Part shown: piece after piece, positions 16,139 through 24,895 of the stretch
How the letters are laid out: each line of letters opens with the position of its first letter
How positions within the stretch are numbered: the stretch's first letter is position 1
Assembly (NCBI GenBank): GCA_003482455.1
Contig: DMYW01000021.1
Location: forward strand, 1-64,000
Direction: 5' to 3'
Origin: Rheinheimera sp.
Lineage (GTDB): Bacteria > Pseudomonadota > Gammaproteobacteria > Enterobacterales > Alteromonadaceae
Length of the DNA stretch: 64,000 nucleotides
Notes under the pieces: generated by a model
Database searches by the model: none
Told to the model about the DNA's origin: nothing
What the model saw: only the letters and a program-made list of their open reading frames with translations
Position numbers and translations under genes: made by a program

Positions 16139-16460
16139 AGTCGACTCCTTACTTTATCGGTTTAGCGCATATTGCCAGTATGCTTGGGTATCGGCAAGCG
16201 GTACAAATTCTGAACGCAAGTCAACATCAGCAATTGCTGATAAATTAAACAAAGGTGCACAATGTACCCACTAACCGCGGCGTAGCCACCAATTACCTCA
16301 AAAGCTAAAAAAGGACTTGCACTAACCCGCCCCTGCAAGGTTTTATAGAGTCACTAGGGCCCGTGACGGCGATAACGCCGCGCTGCATATAAAAATTAAA
16401 TCAGCTCTAGCACACATTTCGACGCTGGACCGAGCGTTGTTTTGACAACAGGAGTTTGAC
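16139..16460. other. Divergent promoter region before the 3-oxidation cassette
   Basis: This 322-base region separates two divergent units. A small hairpin (CGGCG / CGCCG) lies near 16370, followed by an AT-rich stretch. AGGAG lies 6 bases before the GTG at 16461. No coding signal or known box was found. Confidence 0.4.
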
Positions 16461-17150
16461 GTGAAGCCACTTCACTTTGTGCGTGCCCTGACACTTGTGG
16501 GAGGGGGATGCCTCACCCTTTCGGTCAGTGCTGCGCCTTGGCAATCTTTATTCGACGCCACTACCACCAATTCAGTCTTCCAACACTGGCGCACCTATCA
16601 ACAGCAGACTGTCCATCCAGCTTGGCAAGTCAAGCAAGACGCCTTGTGTTTAAGCAAAGCCGGTGGTGGTGATTTAATTTCCAAACTGTCTTTTCAACAC
16701 TTTGAACTCGAACTGCAATGGAACATCGAACCCGGCGGTAACAGCGGTATTTTTATTTTGGCCGATGAAAGCGCCGAGCATATTTATGCCAAAGCCCCCG
16801 AGATCCAAATTCTGGATAACGAGCGCCACAAAGACAACAAATTGGCCAGCCATCGCAGCGGTTCTTTGTATGACATGATTGCCTCGCCAGACAGCTCACA
16901 TAAAGTGGCTGGTCAATGGAATCAAGTGCGGATTGTTTTGAACAACAAACACTTACAGGTATGGCAAAACGGCGTCGCCACCGCCGACGTGGTGCTTGGC
17001 AGCGCCGAGTGGCAACGCCTACTCGCTAGCAGCAAATTCGCCAACTGGCCGGGTTTTGGCAGCTTAGACAAAGGCCACATTGGCCTGCAGGATCATGGCG
17101 ATCCGGTGTGCTTTAAAAACATTCGTATTCGGGAGTTACGCCATGACTAA
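16461..17150 (+). CDS. DUF1080 protein, probable periplasmic 3-keto-glycoside hydrolase
   Basis: It starts with GTG, backed by AGGAG at ideal spacing. The 229-aa precursor has a signal peptide (about 1-24). The body matches the DUF1080 beta-sandwich: FELELQWNIEPGGNSGIF, then EIQILDN, then GHIGLQDHGDPVCFKNIRIREL, which closes the domain. Several DUF1080 proteins cleave glycosides whose sugar has been oxidised at C3. The next two genes encode the matching flavin oxidoreductase subunits and overlap in series, so oxidation and cleavage are probably coupled. The start of the GMC gene overlaps this stop by eight bases. Confidence 0.85.
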   Translation: MKPLHFVRALTLVGGGCLTLSVSAAPWQSLFDATTTNSVFQHWRTYQQQTVHPAWQVKQDALCLSKAGGGDLISKLSFQHFELELQWNIEPGGNSGIFILADESAEHIYAKAPEIQILDNERHKDNKLASHRSGSLYDMIASPDSSHKVAGQWNQVRIVLNNKHLQVWQNGVATADVVLGSAEWQRLLASSKFANWPGFGSLDKGHIGLQDHGDPVCFKNIRIRELRHD

Positions 17151-18849
17151 CCCAGTGCATAAAGTGATTGTGGTCGGCTCAGGCGCCGGTGGCGCGATGG
17201 CGGCCTATGAATTAACCCGCCAAGGTGTTCCCGTGCTGCTGCTTGAAGCCGGTCGCGACTACGACCCGAAAACTGAAACGCCGATGTTCAAATTACAAGC
17301 CGACGCGCCGCTGATGGGCGCTGGCACCATCGATAAAGATTTTGGTTATTACGACGCCACCGTCGATGGCGGCTGGACCGTGCCCAACGAGCCCTATACC
17401 AGCGCAGAAGGGACTGAGTTTAAATGGTGGCGAGCGCGGATGCTCGGCGGTCGCACCAATCATTGGGGCCGCTACGCCTTGCGCTTTTCCGAGCATGATT
17501 TTAAAGGCAAAAGCCGTGATGGGTTAGGCGCGGATTGGCCGTTTGAGTACCAAGAACTGGCCCCTTGGTACGACAAAACCGAAACCTTGGTCGGCGTTTG
17601 TGGCACCAACACCGGCCTTGACGATATGCCGCCCTCGCCAGAAGGCGTGTTACAGCCACCACCAACGCCACGGGTGCCGGAATTACTCATCGCCGCTGCG
17701 GCGAAAAAACTCGGTATTCCAGCCGTGCCAATGCATCGCGCTGTGTTAACCCAGCCAAAAGACAATCGCGCCGCCTGTTTTTATGCCACGCCATGTGGCC
17801 ACGGCTGCTCGATTGGCGCGGCATTTCAAACCACCACCTCGCTGATCCCAATGGCCAAAGCCACCGGTTTACTGACGGTGCTGACCAACGCCATGGTGCG
17901 CGAAGTCACCACCGACGATAAAGGCCAAGTGACTGGGTTGGTGTATGTCGATAAAACCAGCGGCAAAGACGTGACACTTGTAAGCGACGTGGTGATTCTG
18001 GCTGCCAGCGCCTGCGAATCGGCGCGCATTTTATTAAATTCCAAATCGGCCAAGCACCCTAATGGCCTGGCCAATTCTAGCGGTCAGGTCGGGCGCAATC
18101 TTATGGACTCGACCGGCGCCAATTTAGGTGCCGTGGTGCCAGGCTTGAAAGGCCGGCCGCGTTACAACGAAGACGGTCACACCGCCAACCATTTGTTTAT
18201 TCCGTGGTGGGGCCATCAAGCGCAAGCCAAAGGCGAGCTGGATTTCCCGCGCGGTTATCATTTAGAACTGGGTGGCCGTTTTAGCGAGCCAGGCGCTGGT
18301 TTTGGCGGCAAACTACAAGGCTTTGGCGCGGACTTACGCAACCAGGTAGAACAAAACTACGGCTCGTATGTCGGTTTTGCACTGCGTGGTGAAATGGTAC
18401 CGAACGAGCATTGCTACATGGACATCGACCCCGAGGTCAAAGACAAATGGGGCATTCCGGTAGCGCGGTTTCATTGGCAATGGTCCGAGCATGAACTGAA
18501 ACAAGTGGCGCATGGCCTTCGCACCATCAAGGCCATCTTAGAAACCATGGGCGCCACCGTGGCCGAATTGCCCAAACCGGAAGACGCCATTTTAAAAGGC
18601 GGCGAGATCATCCATGAAGTCGGTAGCACCCGGATGGGCGCAGATCCGAAACAATCGGTGACCAACCAATGGGGCCAAAGCTGGGATTGTCCGAATTTGT
18701 TTGTGATGGACGGCGGCGTGTTTGCCTCCAACCCGCACAAAAACTGCACCTTGACCATTATGACGCTGGCGATGCGTAACAGCGATTATCTGGCCAAGCA
18801 ACTAAAAGCTGGCGCCTTGTCAGCGCAGCGCAAAGGAGTTGCCGCATGA
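17143..18849 (+). CDS. GMC-family flavoprotein, probable glycoside 3-dehydrogenase large subunit
   Basis: The start at 17143 follows a GGGAG site. The 568-aa chain opens with an FAD loop VVGSGAGG (GSGAGG at 12-17). It carries a cysteine cluster, CFYATPCGHGCSIG, and ends with the GMC active-site segment SNPHKNCTLTIMT, whose His and Asn act in hydride transfer. The length and cysteine cluster fit the gluconate-2-dehydrogenase/glucoside-3-dehydrogenase group, not alcohol oxidases. It has no signal peptide; the small subunit encoded next door has a Tat signal and probably carries it to the periplasm. Substrates are likely sugars or glycosides. The exact sugar is not readable. Confidence 0.85.
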   Translation: MTNPVHKVIVVGSGAGGAMAAYELTRQGVPVLLLEAGRDYDPKTETPMFKLQADAPLMGAGTIDKDFGYYDATVDGGWTVPNEPYTSAEGTEFKWWRARMLGGRTNHWGRYALRFSEHDFKGKSRDGLGADWPFEYQELAPWYDKTETLVGVCGTNTGLDDMPPSPEGVLQPPPTPRVPELLIAAAAKKLGIPAVPMHRAVLTQPKDNRAACFYATPCGHGCSIGAAFQTTTSLIPMAKATGLLTVLTNAMVREVTTDDKGQVTGLVYVDKTSGKDVTLVSDVVILAASACESARILLNSKSAKHPNGLANSSGQVGRNLMDSTGANLGAVVPGLKGRPRYNEDGHTANHLFIPWWGHQAQAKGELDFPRGYHLELGGRFSEPGAGFGGKLQGFGADLRNQVEQNYGSYVGFALRGEMVPNEHCYMDIDPEVKDKWGIPVARFHWQWSEHELKQVAHGLRTIKAILETMGATVAELPKPEDAILKGGEIIHEVGSTRMGADPKQSVTNQWGQSWDCPNLFVMDGGVFASNPHKNCTLTIMTLAMRNSDYLAKQLKAGALSAQRKGVAA

Positions 18850-19610
18850 CACAGTCGCCTTTGTATCAAAGCCAATTAACGCGGCGCGAATCGCTGAAAT
18901 TGTTTGCGGCGCTGGCTGCCTCGACCTTGTTGCCAGCGTGTGATAGCCCAAGTCAATCCGCAGCGACAAATTCAGCAGCCAGTGCGGCGCCAAGTGCAGC
19001 GACCGGCAAGGCGGCAGCGCCATGGCCGCGCATCAAGGTAGCCGCCATCACCGCGCCAGGCTATGGCAAAGACCCGAGCATGTTAATGCCGCCACCCTCG
19101 CCTTGGCCTTTGACCCTGTCGCAAAGCGAGCTGGATAAAGTAGCAGTGCTGGCCGATTTAATTCTGCCCGCCAGCAACACAGCGCCGGCGGCAACGGCGC
19201 GCAAAGTACCGGAAGTGATCAATGAATGGGTCAGCGCACCGTACGAGCAGCAGCAAGCCGATCGCAGTGATCTGTTGTGCTTATTCAAATGGCTGGATGA
19301 CGAGTCGCACCAACGCGGCGCGGCCAGCGGTTTTATCAAGGCCGACAGCGCGCTGCACCACGCCATCTTAACCGATATCGCTTTTGATGAAGTGGCCGCA
19401 GGCTATGAAGCGCCTGCAGCGGCGTTTGCACGGCTACGTAGCCTAGTAGTCGCCGCCTATTACGCCACGCCTGAAGGCCATAAAGAAGTCGGTTATTTGG
19501 GCAACACGGCGATTGCTGGTGACTATCCGGGGCCGTCTCCTGAAGCTAAAGCGCATTTGACGCAGGTGCTGTCACAGCTGGGGCTGACGGAGTTTGCGTA
19601 CCAGGGCTAA
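18846..19610 (+). CDS. Gluconate 2-dehydrogenase subunit 3-type small subunit, Tat lipoprotein
   Basis: The 254-aa protein overlaps the GMC gene by four bases. It has a twin-arginine signal (TRRESLKLF, Arg13-Arg14) and a lipobox ending at Cys32 (LLPAC), so it is exported folded and probably lipid-anchored. An Ala/Ser-rich linker (about 36-60) leads into the subunit-3 domain (about 90-250; LADLILPASNTAPAA then a helical core). In related dehydrogenases this subunit is needed for export and stability of the flavin subunit. No cytochrome c subunit gene follows, so the electron acceptor must come from elsewhere; the HiPIP at 11929-12213 is a candidate. Confidence 0.85.
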   Translation: MTQSPLYQSQLTRRESLKLFAALAASTLLPACDSPSQSAATNSAASAAPSAATGKAAAPWPRIKVAAITAPGYGKDPSMLMPPPSPWPLTLSQSELDKVAVLADLILPASNTAPAATARKVPEVINEWVSAPYEQQQADRSDLLCLFKWLDDESHQRGAASGFIKADSALHHAILTDIAFDEVAAGYEAPAAAFARLRSLVVAAYYATPEGHKEVGYLGNTAIAGDYPGPSPEAKAHLTQVLSQLGLTEFAYQG

Positions 19611-19617
19611 TTCAAAC

Positions 19618-19647
19618 AGCGGTGTGCAGGGAGTGCCTGCCACCGCT
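19618..19647 (+). terminator. Strong hairpin after the 3-oxidation cassette
   Basis: AGCGGTG, one bulged T, then GCAGG pairs with CCTGC followed by CACCGCT, giving a 12-bp stem around GAGTG. There is no T run after it, so it may protect the transcript end or act with Rho. Confidence 0.55.
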
Positions 19648-19796
19648 TGCTGTCAGCGCTCACCGGATCGCCATCAACCAGTGCCCCTCGGCGTTCGCTA
19701 GCCTGCGAATTTGCAAAGCTTTTCCATCAAACACTATGTAATCCAACAAAGCCGTACCGACGTATCCAGAGGAAATCAACCGGTGCGGACTCTGCC

Positions 19797-20099
19797 ATGA
19801 AAAAACCTTTATCGACGCTTGAACAGTATTTTGAATTCGATGCGGTGGTGATCCATTCGCTGGACATGTGTTTGTACCAAGCCAGTGTGCGCTTAGATGG
19901 TCAAGAGATTTGGGTGGCGACTGAACAAGGGCAACTTCTAAAAACCAACTCCTTGATTGGCATGCAAAAACAGCTGGCGAATCTCAAAACCAAGCAGTAT
20001 TTGCTGCGCCAGCAAAGTGCCTATGACGAGATGGTCGGCGGCCCGAGTAAAATCGACAACACGTTAGAGATCCCGCTGACCGACCATCGCTTGTATTAA
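19797..20099 (+). CDS. Small DUF6482-like protein
   Basis: I chose the ATG at 19797 (100 aa), where the conserved-looking part begins; the open frame continues upstream but reads as random. The product is soluble, with HSLDMCLYQASVRLDG, then LKTNSLIGMQKQL, and QQSAYDEMVGGPS near the end. This recalls the DUF6482 group of small proteins, function unknown. Directly behind its stop lies a remnant of a GGDEF domain, so a deletion may have joined the two. Confidence 0.6.
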   Translation: MKKPLSTLEQYFEFDAVVIHSLDMCLYQASVRLDGQEIWVATEQGQLLKTNSLIGMQKQLANLKTKQYLLRQQSAYDEMVGGPSKIDNTLEIPLTDHRLY

Positions 20100-20100
20100 G

Positions 20101-20268
20101 CATCGATTTTTTGAACAACCAGAGCTTAAGCTCAGCGCCAGTATTGGTGCGTTTGTCGTCAGTGCGCAGCAGCTGCATGACGCCACACTGGAGCATTGTT
20201 TAGCGCGGGCCGATACGGCCTTGTATCAAGCAAAAGCCGCCGGCCGCGATCAACTGATGTATTGCTGA
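20101..20268 (+). pseudogene. Remnant of a diguanylate cyclase (GGDEF C-terminal end)
   Basis: Read in the frame of base 20101, 55 codons end in TGA at 20266-20268. They include LSASIGAFVV and ADTALYQAKAAGRDQL, which are the last beta strand and the terminal ADxALYxAKxxGR motif of a GGDEF domain. The GGDEF active site and everything before it are missing, and there is no start codon of its own. It is therefore the 3' scrap of a c-di-GMP synthase gene left after a deletion or rearrangement. Confidence 0.8.
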
Positions 20269-20290
20269 CGTCTCGGTGCAGCAGCCGCGG

Positions 20291-21013
20291 TCAAAAATCC
20301 ACTTTCAGCAGCAAATTCACATTGCTCTCGTTTGTCGGTAGCGCTGCACTGTCGGCGATGCCAAATTTATGCCGCCACCAGACATATTCAACACCTAGCC
20401 ACACCGCATGTTTGCCTTGCCACAGCTCACTGAGCCGCCATTTGAATTGGGATGTCACGTTGACATTGGCATGCTGATCCGTGCTGCCGCTGGCCCAGTC
20501 GACAAAACCATCATACAAAAACTGCTGGCCGCCCCAGGTAAACGGTAAGCCCCACACCAGCGTTGCTTGCCAGTTATCGGCGATCTGCTCGTTGTCGCGT
20601 CGATACAGATTCAGCTGAGTGAATTTCATGCCGGGGACAGCTAAATCAAGCCCAACGCCATACAACAAATTGCTGCGTTGCGACGACATTTCCACTTGCG
20701 TGGCCAGCAACAGGTCTTTGACCAGTGGCGTTGGGCTGTGCCAGCCCGCCAGTTTGCCAAAGCTCAATCGCGGCTGCCATTCGGCATAATTGCTGTGGCT
20801 ACCATCGCGCATCTTCATATGATCGAGGAAAAAAAAGCTGTCGCCCCAATCACGCGCCATTGCATGCTCAAAGGTCAGCACTTGCCGCGACGGCTCGCCA
20901 ATGCGGTAATTGTCGCCCTTTAAATAGGTGACTCGTGCTTCTTGCCAATCGGCGGCGTGCAAGGAGCCGGTCAGCAGTAGGCTGGCCAACGCCCAGCTGT
21001 GCAGTTGCGGCAT
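20291..21013 (-). CDS. Outer membrane nucleoside channel, Tsx/OmpK family
   Basis: The 240-aa precursor has a signal peptide (to about residue 20, LHAAD). Alternating amphipathic strands follow, ending in VNLLLKVDF with a terminal Phe as in outer membrane barrels. A segment around LTFEHAMARDWGDSFFFLDHM matches the conserved early strand of the Tsx / nucleoside-specific channel family, and the size fits a 12-strand barrel. It probably lets nucleosides or similar solutes into the periplasm. It is transcribed away from a solute-binding protein gene, with about 100 bases of shared promoter region. Confidence 0.75.
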   Translation of the reverse strand: MPQLHSWALASLLLTGSLHAADWQEARVTYLKGDNYRIGEPSRQVLTFEHAMARDWGDSFFFLDHMKMRDGSHSNYAEWQPRLSFGKLAGWHSPTPLVKDLLLATQVEMSSQRSNLLYGVGLDLAVPGMKFTQLNLYRRDNEQIADNWQATLVWGLPFTWGGQQFLYDGFVDWASGSTDQHANVNVTSQFKWRLSELWQGKHAVWLGVEYVWWRHKFGIADSAALPTNESNVNLLLKVDF

Positions 21014-21120
21014 AGTGCTATCCCTTTATCGGTCAACTGTTGGCAGTATAGTCAGCTTTCCCTAGCTGTGTTTTTTGGCCGTTTATGCTATAGCTCAAAG
21101 CTGACGAGAAGGGAGCTGTG

Positions 21121-21906
21121 ATGTTCAAACGTCTGTTGGGAACAATAATGCTGCTGTGCGGCAGCGCCTGCGTGTGGGCGGAGGACGCCAAACCGCTGCG
21201 AGTATTGGTCGGTATGCACAAACCGCCGTATATCGACACGGAACGTGGCCAAGGGTATGAACTGGAGTTGTTGCGACTCGTTGCGCAGCAGATGCAACGC
21301 ACGGTGGAGTTTAAACATGCGCCGAACCAGCGTCTGTTGGATTTACTGAAAAAAGGCGAAGGCGATATTGCCACGCTGCAAAGCAGTGCAGCCAGCGCAG
21401 TGACGGACCCGACACTGGTGTATGGCTGCTCTTATATTCGCTACCAAAATGTTGCGGTTACCTTGCATCGCAACCGGCTGCTCATCAAGCAAATCAATGA
21501 TTTATCGGGGCTTTCGATCATGGCATTTCAAAATGCTGCCCGCCTGCTACCGCTGACATATCAAAAAACTATCCAAAACTCGCCGGATTATCGGGAAACC
21601 ATCGAACAGCGCACGCAAGTCGAAATGCTGCAAAAAAACCGAGTGCAGGTGATCGTCCTCGATATCAATATTTTCCATTTTTACAATGATCTTTACCCAG
21701 ACGCAGCACCGACAGACATCCATCGGCTGTTTGCGCCCACTTTGTATCGCACGGCTTTTCAAGACGGCGCCTTGGCGCACCAATTCGACGAGGCACTTTC
21801 CCGGGTGCAGCAATCACAAGCCTACAACGACTTGCAGCTGAAATACTTTAAACAACTCAACGAAGTCAGCCCGCCGCCCTGTCTGTCCACGGCCTGGTTG
21901 TATTGA
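21121..21906 (+). CDS. Periplasmic solute-binding protein, family 3
   Basis: GGAG lies five bases before the ATG at 21121, so the GTG three bases earlier is less likely. The 261-aa precursor has a signal peptide ending VWAED. Conserved features are LRVLVGMHKPPYIDTE, GYELELLRLVAQQM and GEGDIATLQSS. The binding fold is complete to a C-terminal LQLKYFKQL. No transporter genes adjoin it. The ligand is unknown; amino acids are typical of the family. It is probably co-regulated with the divergent Tsx-like porin gene. Confidence 0.75.
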   Translation: MFKRLLGTIMLLCGSACVWAEDAKPLRVLVGMHKPPYIDTERGQGYELELLRLVAQQMQRTVEFKHAPNQRLLDLLKKGEGDIATLQSSAASAVTDPTLVYGCSYIRYQNVAVTLHRNRLLIKQINDLSGLSIMAFQNAARLLPLTYQKTIQNSPDYRETIEQRTQVEMLQKNRVQVIVLDINIFHFYNDLYPDAAPTDIHRLFAPTLYRTAFQDGALAHQFDEALSRVQQSQAYNDLQLKYFKQLNEVSPPPCLSTAWLY

Positions 21907-21983
21907 TGACTGCCGCGACAACGCGCTGCGGTTAGCGCCTGCGGCTGGCCATCTTGCTTATCGCGGCGGCCGTTTTTTAACTC

Positions 21984-22841
21984 CTAGGGCGCTTTGCACG
22001 AGCCCAGCGGCCGTTTTGCCAATTCAAACAGGTCGCTGATGCTACTGCCGCTGAAGGTCAGTTGCAGGTTGTTGCTGTCGGTTAACTCGACCGACAAAAT
22101 GGCGTGGCTGTATTGCAAGGTGGTGGCGATATGCTGCACGCCAGGACAGGCGGTATAGAAACCCCGTTCTTTTTTCATCACTTTGCGTTTGTAGCAGCTT
22201 TTGTCGTCAAAGGCGTCTGGGCAATACTCTTCTTCCACTTCGACCTCGTGCTCGCAATAGTCTGAATAGGTGCAAGATTCGTGGGTGATCCGATCAAACG
22301 GCGCTGAATCGTCGAGCCAATTTAAACGAAAACTGCCATGGTGCTCTTGCAGCTGTAATACGATAGAACCGCGCTGCCAACGCGCATTCTCCAACGGCAC
22401 CACCAGTTTTTTGTCTGCCTGCTTGAGCATCAATTCACGAACTTGTTTGGAGGCGGGTTCCACGGCCATCACCACTTCGGCGGCACCGGTTTGAAAGCCA
22501 GCCAAACTCGACGGCGGCACAGGCGTTGCAGCACTGCTCACTGGGGCCGACGTGACGGAAACGGCCACAGTTTGCGGGCTTGTTTGCGCGCCATCAGTGG
22601 CCGTGGTACTCGTTGCTACTATGTTGGTTTGGCTTGGGCTTGCCGCCGCTGGATTAGCTGTTGCTGGCTTGGCTGTTGCTGGGTTAGGCATTACTGGATT
22701 AGGTACTTCGGCGTTAGGCGCTACGCTTTGCATCACTATATGCCCCGGCACGCGGACGGTTTGACTGCACGCAACTAACCCAAAGCAAACGAACGCCAAC
22801 CCCACTTGCACACCAAGCCGCTGTGGCCATGTTCTGTTCAT
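21984..22841 (-). CDS. Unknown lipoprotein with Pro/Ala/Thr-rich linker
   Basis: A GGAGG site four bases before the ATG ending at 22841 fixes the start (285 aa). A signal peptide ends in the lipobox LVACS. Residues about 45-130 form a low-complexity linker built from short units such as NPVMPNPATAKPATANP. The C-terminal half has six cysteines in an acidic context (CTYSDYCEHEVEVEEEYC, then KSCYK and TACPG), probably three disulfides. I do not recognise the family. A cell-envelope protein with an extended stalk and a disulfide-locked head is likely. Confidence 0.65.
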   Translation of the reverse strand: MNRTWPQRLGVQVGLAFVCFGLVACSQTVRVPGHIVMQSVAPNAEVPNPVMPNPATAKPATANPAAASPSQTNIVATSTTATDGAQTSPQTVAVSVTSAPVSSAATPVPPSSLAGFQTGAAEVVMAVEPASKQVRELMLKQADKKLVVPLENARWQRGSIVLQLQEHHGSFRLNWLDDSAPFDRITHESCTYSDYCEHEVEVEEEYCPDAFDDKSCYKRKVMKKERGFYTACPGVQHIATTLQYSHAILSVELTDSNNLQLTFSGSSISDLFELAKRPLGSCKAP

Positions 22842-23142
22842 AGATCCTCCATTGATTGACTCATTCCTTTTCAGCATGGCTAGCCTAGATGAATCATAGA
22901 TGACTGAATGTTAACAATTTTTTGCTAATATTCGCCGTAAATTCCAGCGCCGAACCCGCTCACCAGCCCAGCGCAAAACCGCCGGTGCAGCCCCCAAAAA
23001 CCGTCTGGCGCTATACCAACAGCGCAGCATGGACAAGCAGTGACTGCTTTGCACACGCCCGGCACTTTGCATCGCCAGTTGCTGACCGAACTGCGATTGG
23101 GTTAGGCTGTTTTTTTACGTTCGTGCAACAAAGGCAACCTCC
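22842..23142. other. Divergent intergenic region
   Basis: This 301-base region holds the promoters for the two unknown exported proteins on either side. A 74-codon frame from a TTG at 22922 ends inside the next gene but has no ribosome site and reads as random. AAGG lies before the ATG at 23143. Confidence 0.4.
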
Positions 23143-23643
23143 ATGACCAAACCAACAACCATCGCCGCTGTATTGCTGGGCTCACTCGCCCTGTATAGCC
23201 ATAGCAGCAGCGCAAAACCCATCAGCGGCTGGGAAGTATGTGACTTAATGAAAGAAGGTTTTAGCGCCCACACTTACAGCGGCGGCCCCGGCGAAGGGTG
23301 CGTGTTTAATGTCGATGGTGCGGAAGGGGAATCACTGCAAATTGCCGTGTCGCCGAAACTGACGCCGGACACTTATGAGACCATGGTAAAGATGTACAAA
23401 GCCATGTATACCGAAAAACCGCCGTATGGCGATGAACCGCCACCATCCAAGCCGCTGAACATCTGCGACGGCGGCTATGAGATCATCAATCCGGGCCGTG
23501 GCGGCGATGAAAAACCGCAGCGTTATGGTTATTTCACCTGTGGCGGCAATATTTTTGATATCTCCGCCACCGGCGACAAAGCCATTGCCCACTACGAAGC
23601 GCTAGCCAACGCCACCATTAAATATCGGGCGACGCGGGACTAA
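23143..23643 (+). CDS. Unknown secreted 166-aa protein
   Basis: A signal peptide (about 1-24, ending SSSAKP) precedes a small mature domain with four cysteines (EVCDLMKEG, GCVFNV, NICDGGYE, FTCGGNIF). It also has a Pro-rich turn, KPPYGDEPPPSKP. Two disulfides in the periplasm are likely. I do not recognise the family. It is convergent with the SGNH hydrolase gene downstream, and a 10-bp hairpin lies between them. Confidence 0.6.
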   Translation: MTKPTTIAAVLLGSLALYSHSSSAKPISGWEVCDLMKEGFSAHTYSGGPGEGCVFNVDGAEGESLQIAVSPKLTPDTYETMVKMYKAMYTEKPPYGDEPPPSKPLNICDGGYEIINPGRGGDEKPQRYGYFTCGGNIFDISATGDKAIAHYEALANATIKYRATRD

Positions 23644-23656
23644 CAGGTCAGTTGCA

Positions 23657-23682
23657 CGCCATGCCAATGCACTGGCATGGCG
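23657..23682. terminator. Hairpin between convergent genes
   Basis: CGCCATGCCA / TGGCATGGCG (10-bp perfect stem, loop ATGCAC) fills the 40 bases between two convergent stop codons. There is no T run, so any terminator action would be Rho-like or bidirectional. Confidence 0.5.
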
Positions 23683-23683
23683 C

Positions 23684-24895
23684 TTACGGCGTATTAATCT
23701 GCTGCTGCAGGGCTTGATAAAACCGGTCGGCGCTTAAGTAATACCCTTCTTTACTTAAATGCACCATGTCAGGGCGCATCAGCTCGGGCGTTTGTTTCAG
23801 CCAGTTATTGACGATGCAATTTCCCCCCATCGCCGCCGCCCAATCCCAGTACAAGGTTTTTTCTTGTTTGGCGATCTTCAACTGGCTTTGTTGCACATCC
23901 AGCAGCGCCGGTGGCAGTGGCAAGCTGCAATTGGTTTTGCGAAACGGCGGTTTGTTTTTTGCCGACGCCGGCGCGCCCACCAGCAACACGGCCGCTTTCG
24001 GGTTTAGCTGGCGCAATAGCCGAATGGTTTTGACCAACTCCTGTTCATAGGTCGCCACTTGGAAGTCGTTGGAAAACGCTTCATTGGTGCCATACGCCAA
24101 GATGATCAGTTCAGGGCTGCGCCAGCTGAGTTGCTGCTTGAGCGTCGCCACATCCCAGCGATTGATCACCGCCGCGACCGATCCTGTGATACCAAGCGCA
24201 TCCAGTGTCACCCCGGGCGCGTTTTTATCCAATACGATGCCAGCCAACTTGCCCCCTTTGGGCGCCAGTAGCTTGACGCCATCGAGCTGGCTGCCGTCAA
24301 TGGCCATTTCGACATGCCGCCATGCCGCGCGGCTTTTTTCGGTATTTTTAAGCGCTTGTTGTTTGCCGTTGGCTAGCTTGACCTTCCACGCATCGTGCGG
24401 CGCTTGTTGCCACAAATGCAAGGTCCAAGCGCCTGGCAACAACGGCTCTTTGATGTTAATTTCCAGTGTGCTGCTGGCGGTTGGCTTTTGGATCAAACCG
24501 CCCAGTGGGAACGTGCCCGTGTGGTTGGGCTGTTTACTGTCCACCACTTGCCATTTTTTCGGGTGACGCAACAACACCTGCGCCGAGCGCTGGTTTGGAA
24601 TATAGCCAGGGGTGAGCCAACCGATGCCGGCATTGCCGTAGTCTCGTTGTAGCGATTGCCGCAGCTGCCCGGTGAAATAATCACCGGCGGTGTGCGAATC
24701 GCCCAGCTGCAAGATACGCAGCGGCCGCAGCCGCGTTTTGCTTTTCACGTCCCGAAAACTTTGCCACAAGGCGTTGGCATTGGCATCACCAAAGTTCTGG
24801 ATCTGCACTTGCGCTGGATTGGTGCTCGGCGCGGCTTGGCTGCTGCAGGTCAGCAGCACACTCATCAACGCCAGTAGCGTTACAACAGACTTCAT
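23684..24895 (-). CDS. Periplasmic SGNH/GDSL hydrolase
   Basis: The 403-aa precursor has a signal peptide (to about residue 21). SGNH blocks are visible: QLGDSHTAGDYF (block I, Ser), ILAYGTNEAF (block III, Asn), and DMVHLSKEGY (block V, Asp and His). The GDSH variant and the two-lobed insert between blocks I and III resemble hydrolases and acetyl-esterases that work with O-acetyltransferases on peptidoglycan or exopolysaccharide. Its ATG overlaps the stop of the DUF459-type gene by one base (TAATG), and the MBOAT gene comes before that. It therefore probably removes or transfers acetyl groups outside the cytoplasm. Confidence 0.85.
   Translation of the reverse strand: MKSVVTLLALMSVLLTCSSQAAPSTNPAQVQIQNFGDANANALWQSFRDVKSKTRLRPLRILQLGDSHTAGDYFTGQLRQSLQRDYGNAGIGWLTPGYIPNQRSAQVLLRHPKKWQVVDSKQPNHTGTFPLGGLIQKPTASSTLEINIKEPLLPGAWTLHLWQQAPHDAWKVKLANGKQQALKNTEKSRAAWRHVEMAIDGSQLDGVKLLAPKGGKLAGIVLDKNAPGVTLDALGITGSVAAVINRWDVATLKQQLSWRSPELIILAYGTNEAFSNDFQVATYEQELVKTIRLLRQLNPKAAVLLVGAPASAKNKPPFRKTNCSLPLPPALLDVQQSQLKIAKQEKTLYWDWAAAMGGNCIVNNWLKQTPELMRPDMVHLSKEGYYLSADRFYQALQQQINTP

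Noticed and set aside
22922..23146. 74-codon open frame from a TTG
   Set aside because: Poor start, no ribosome site, and composition unlike a protein despite the four-base overlap with the next gene.
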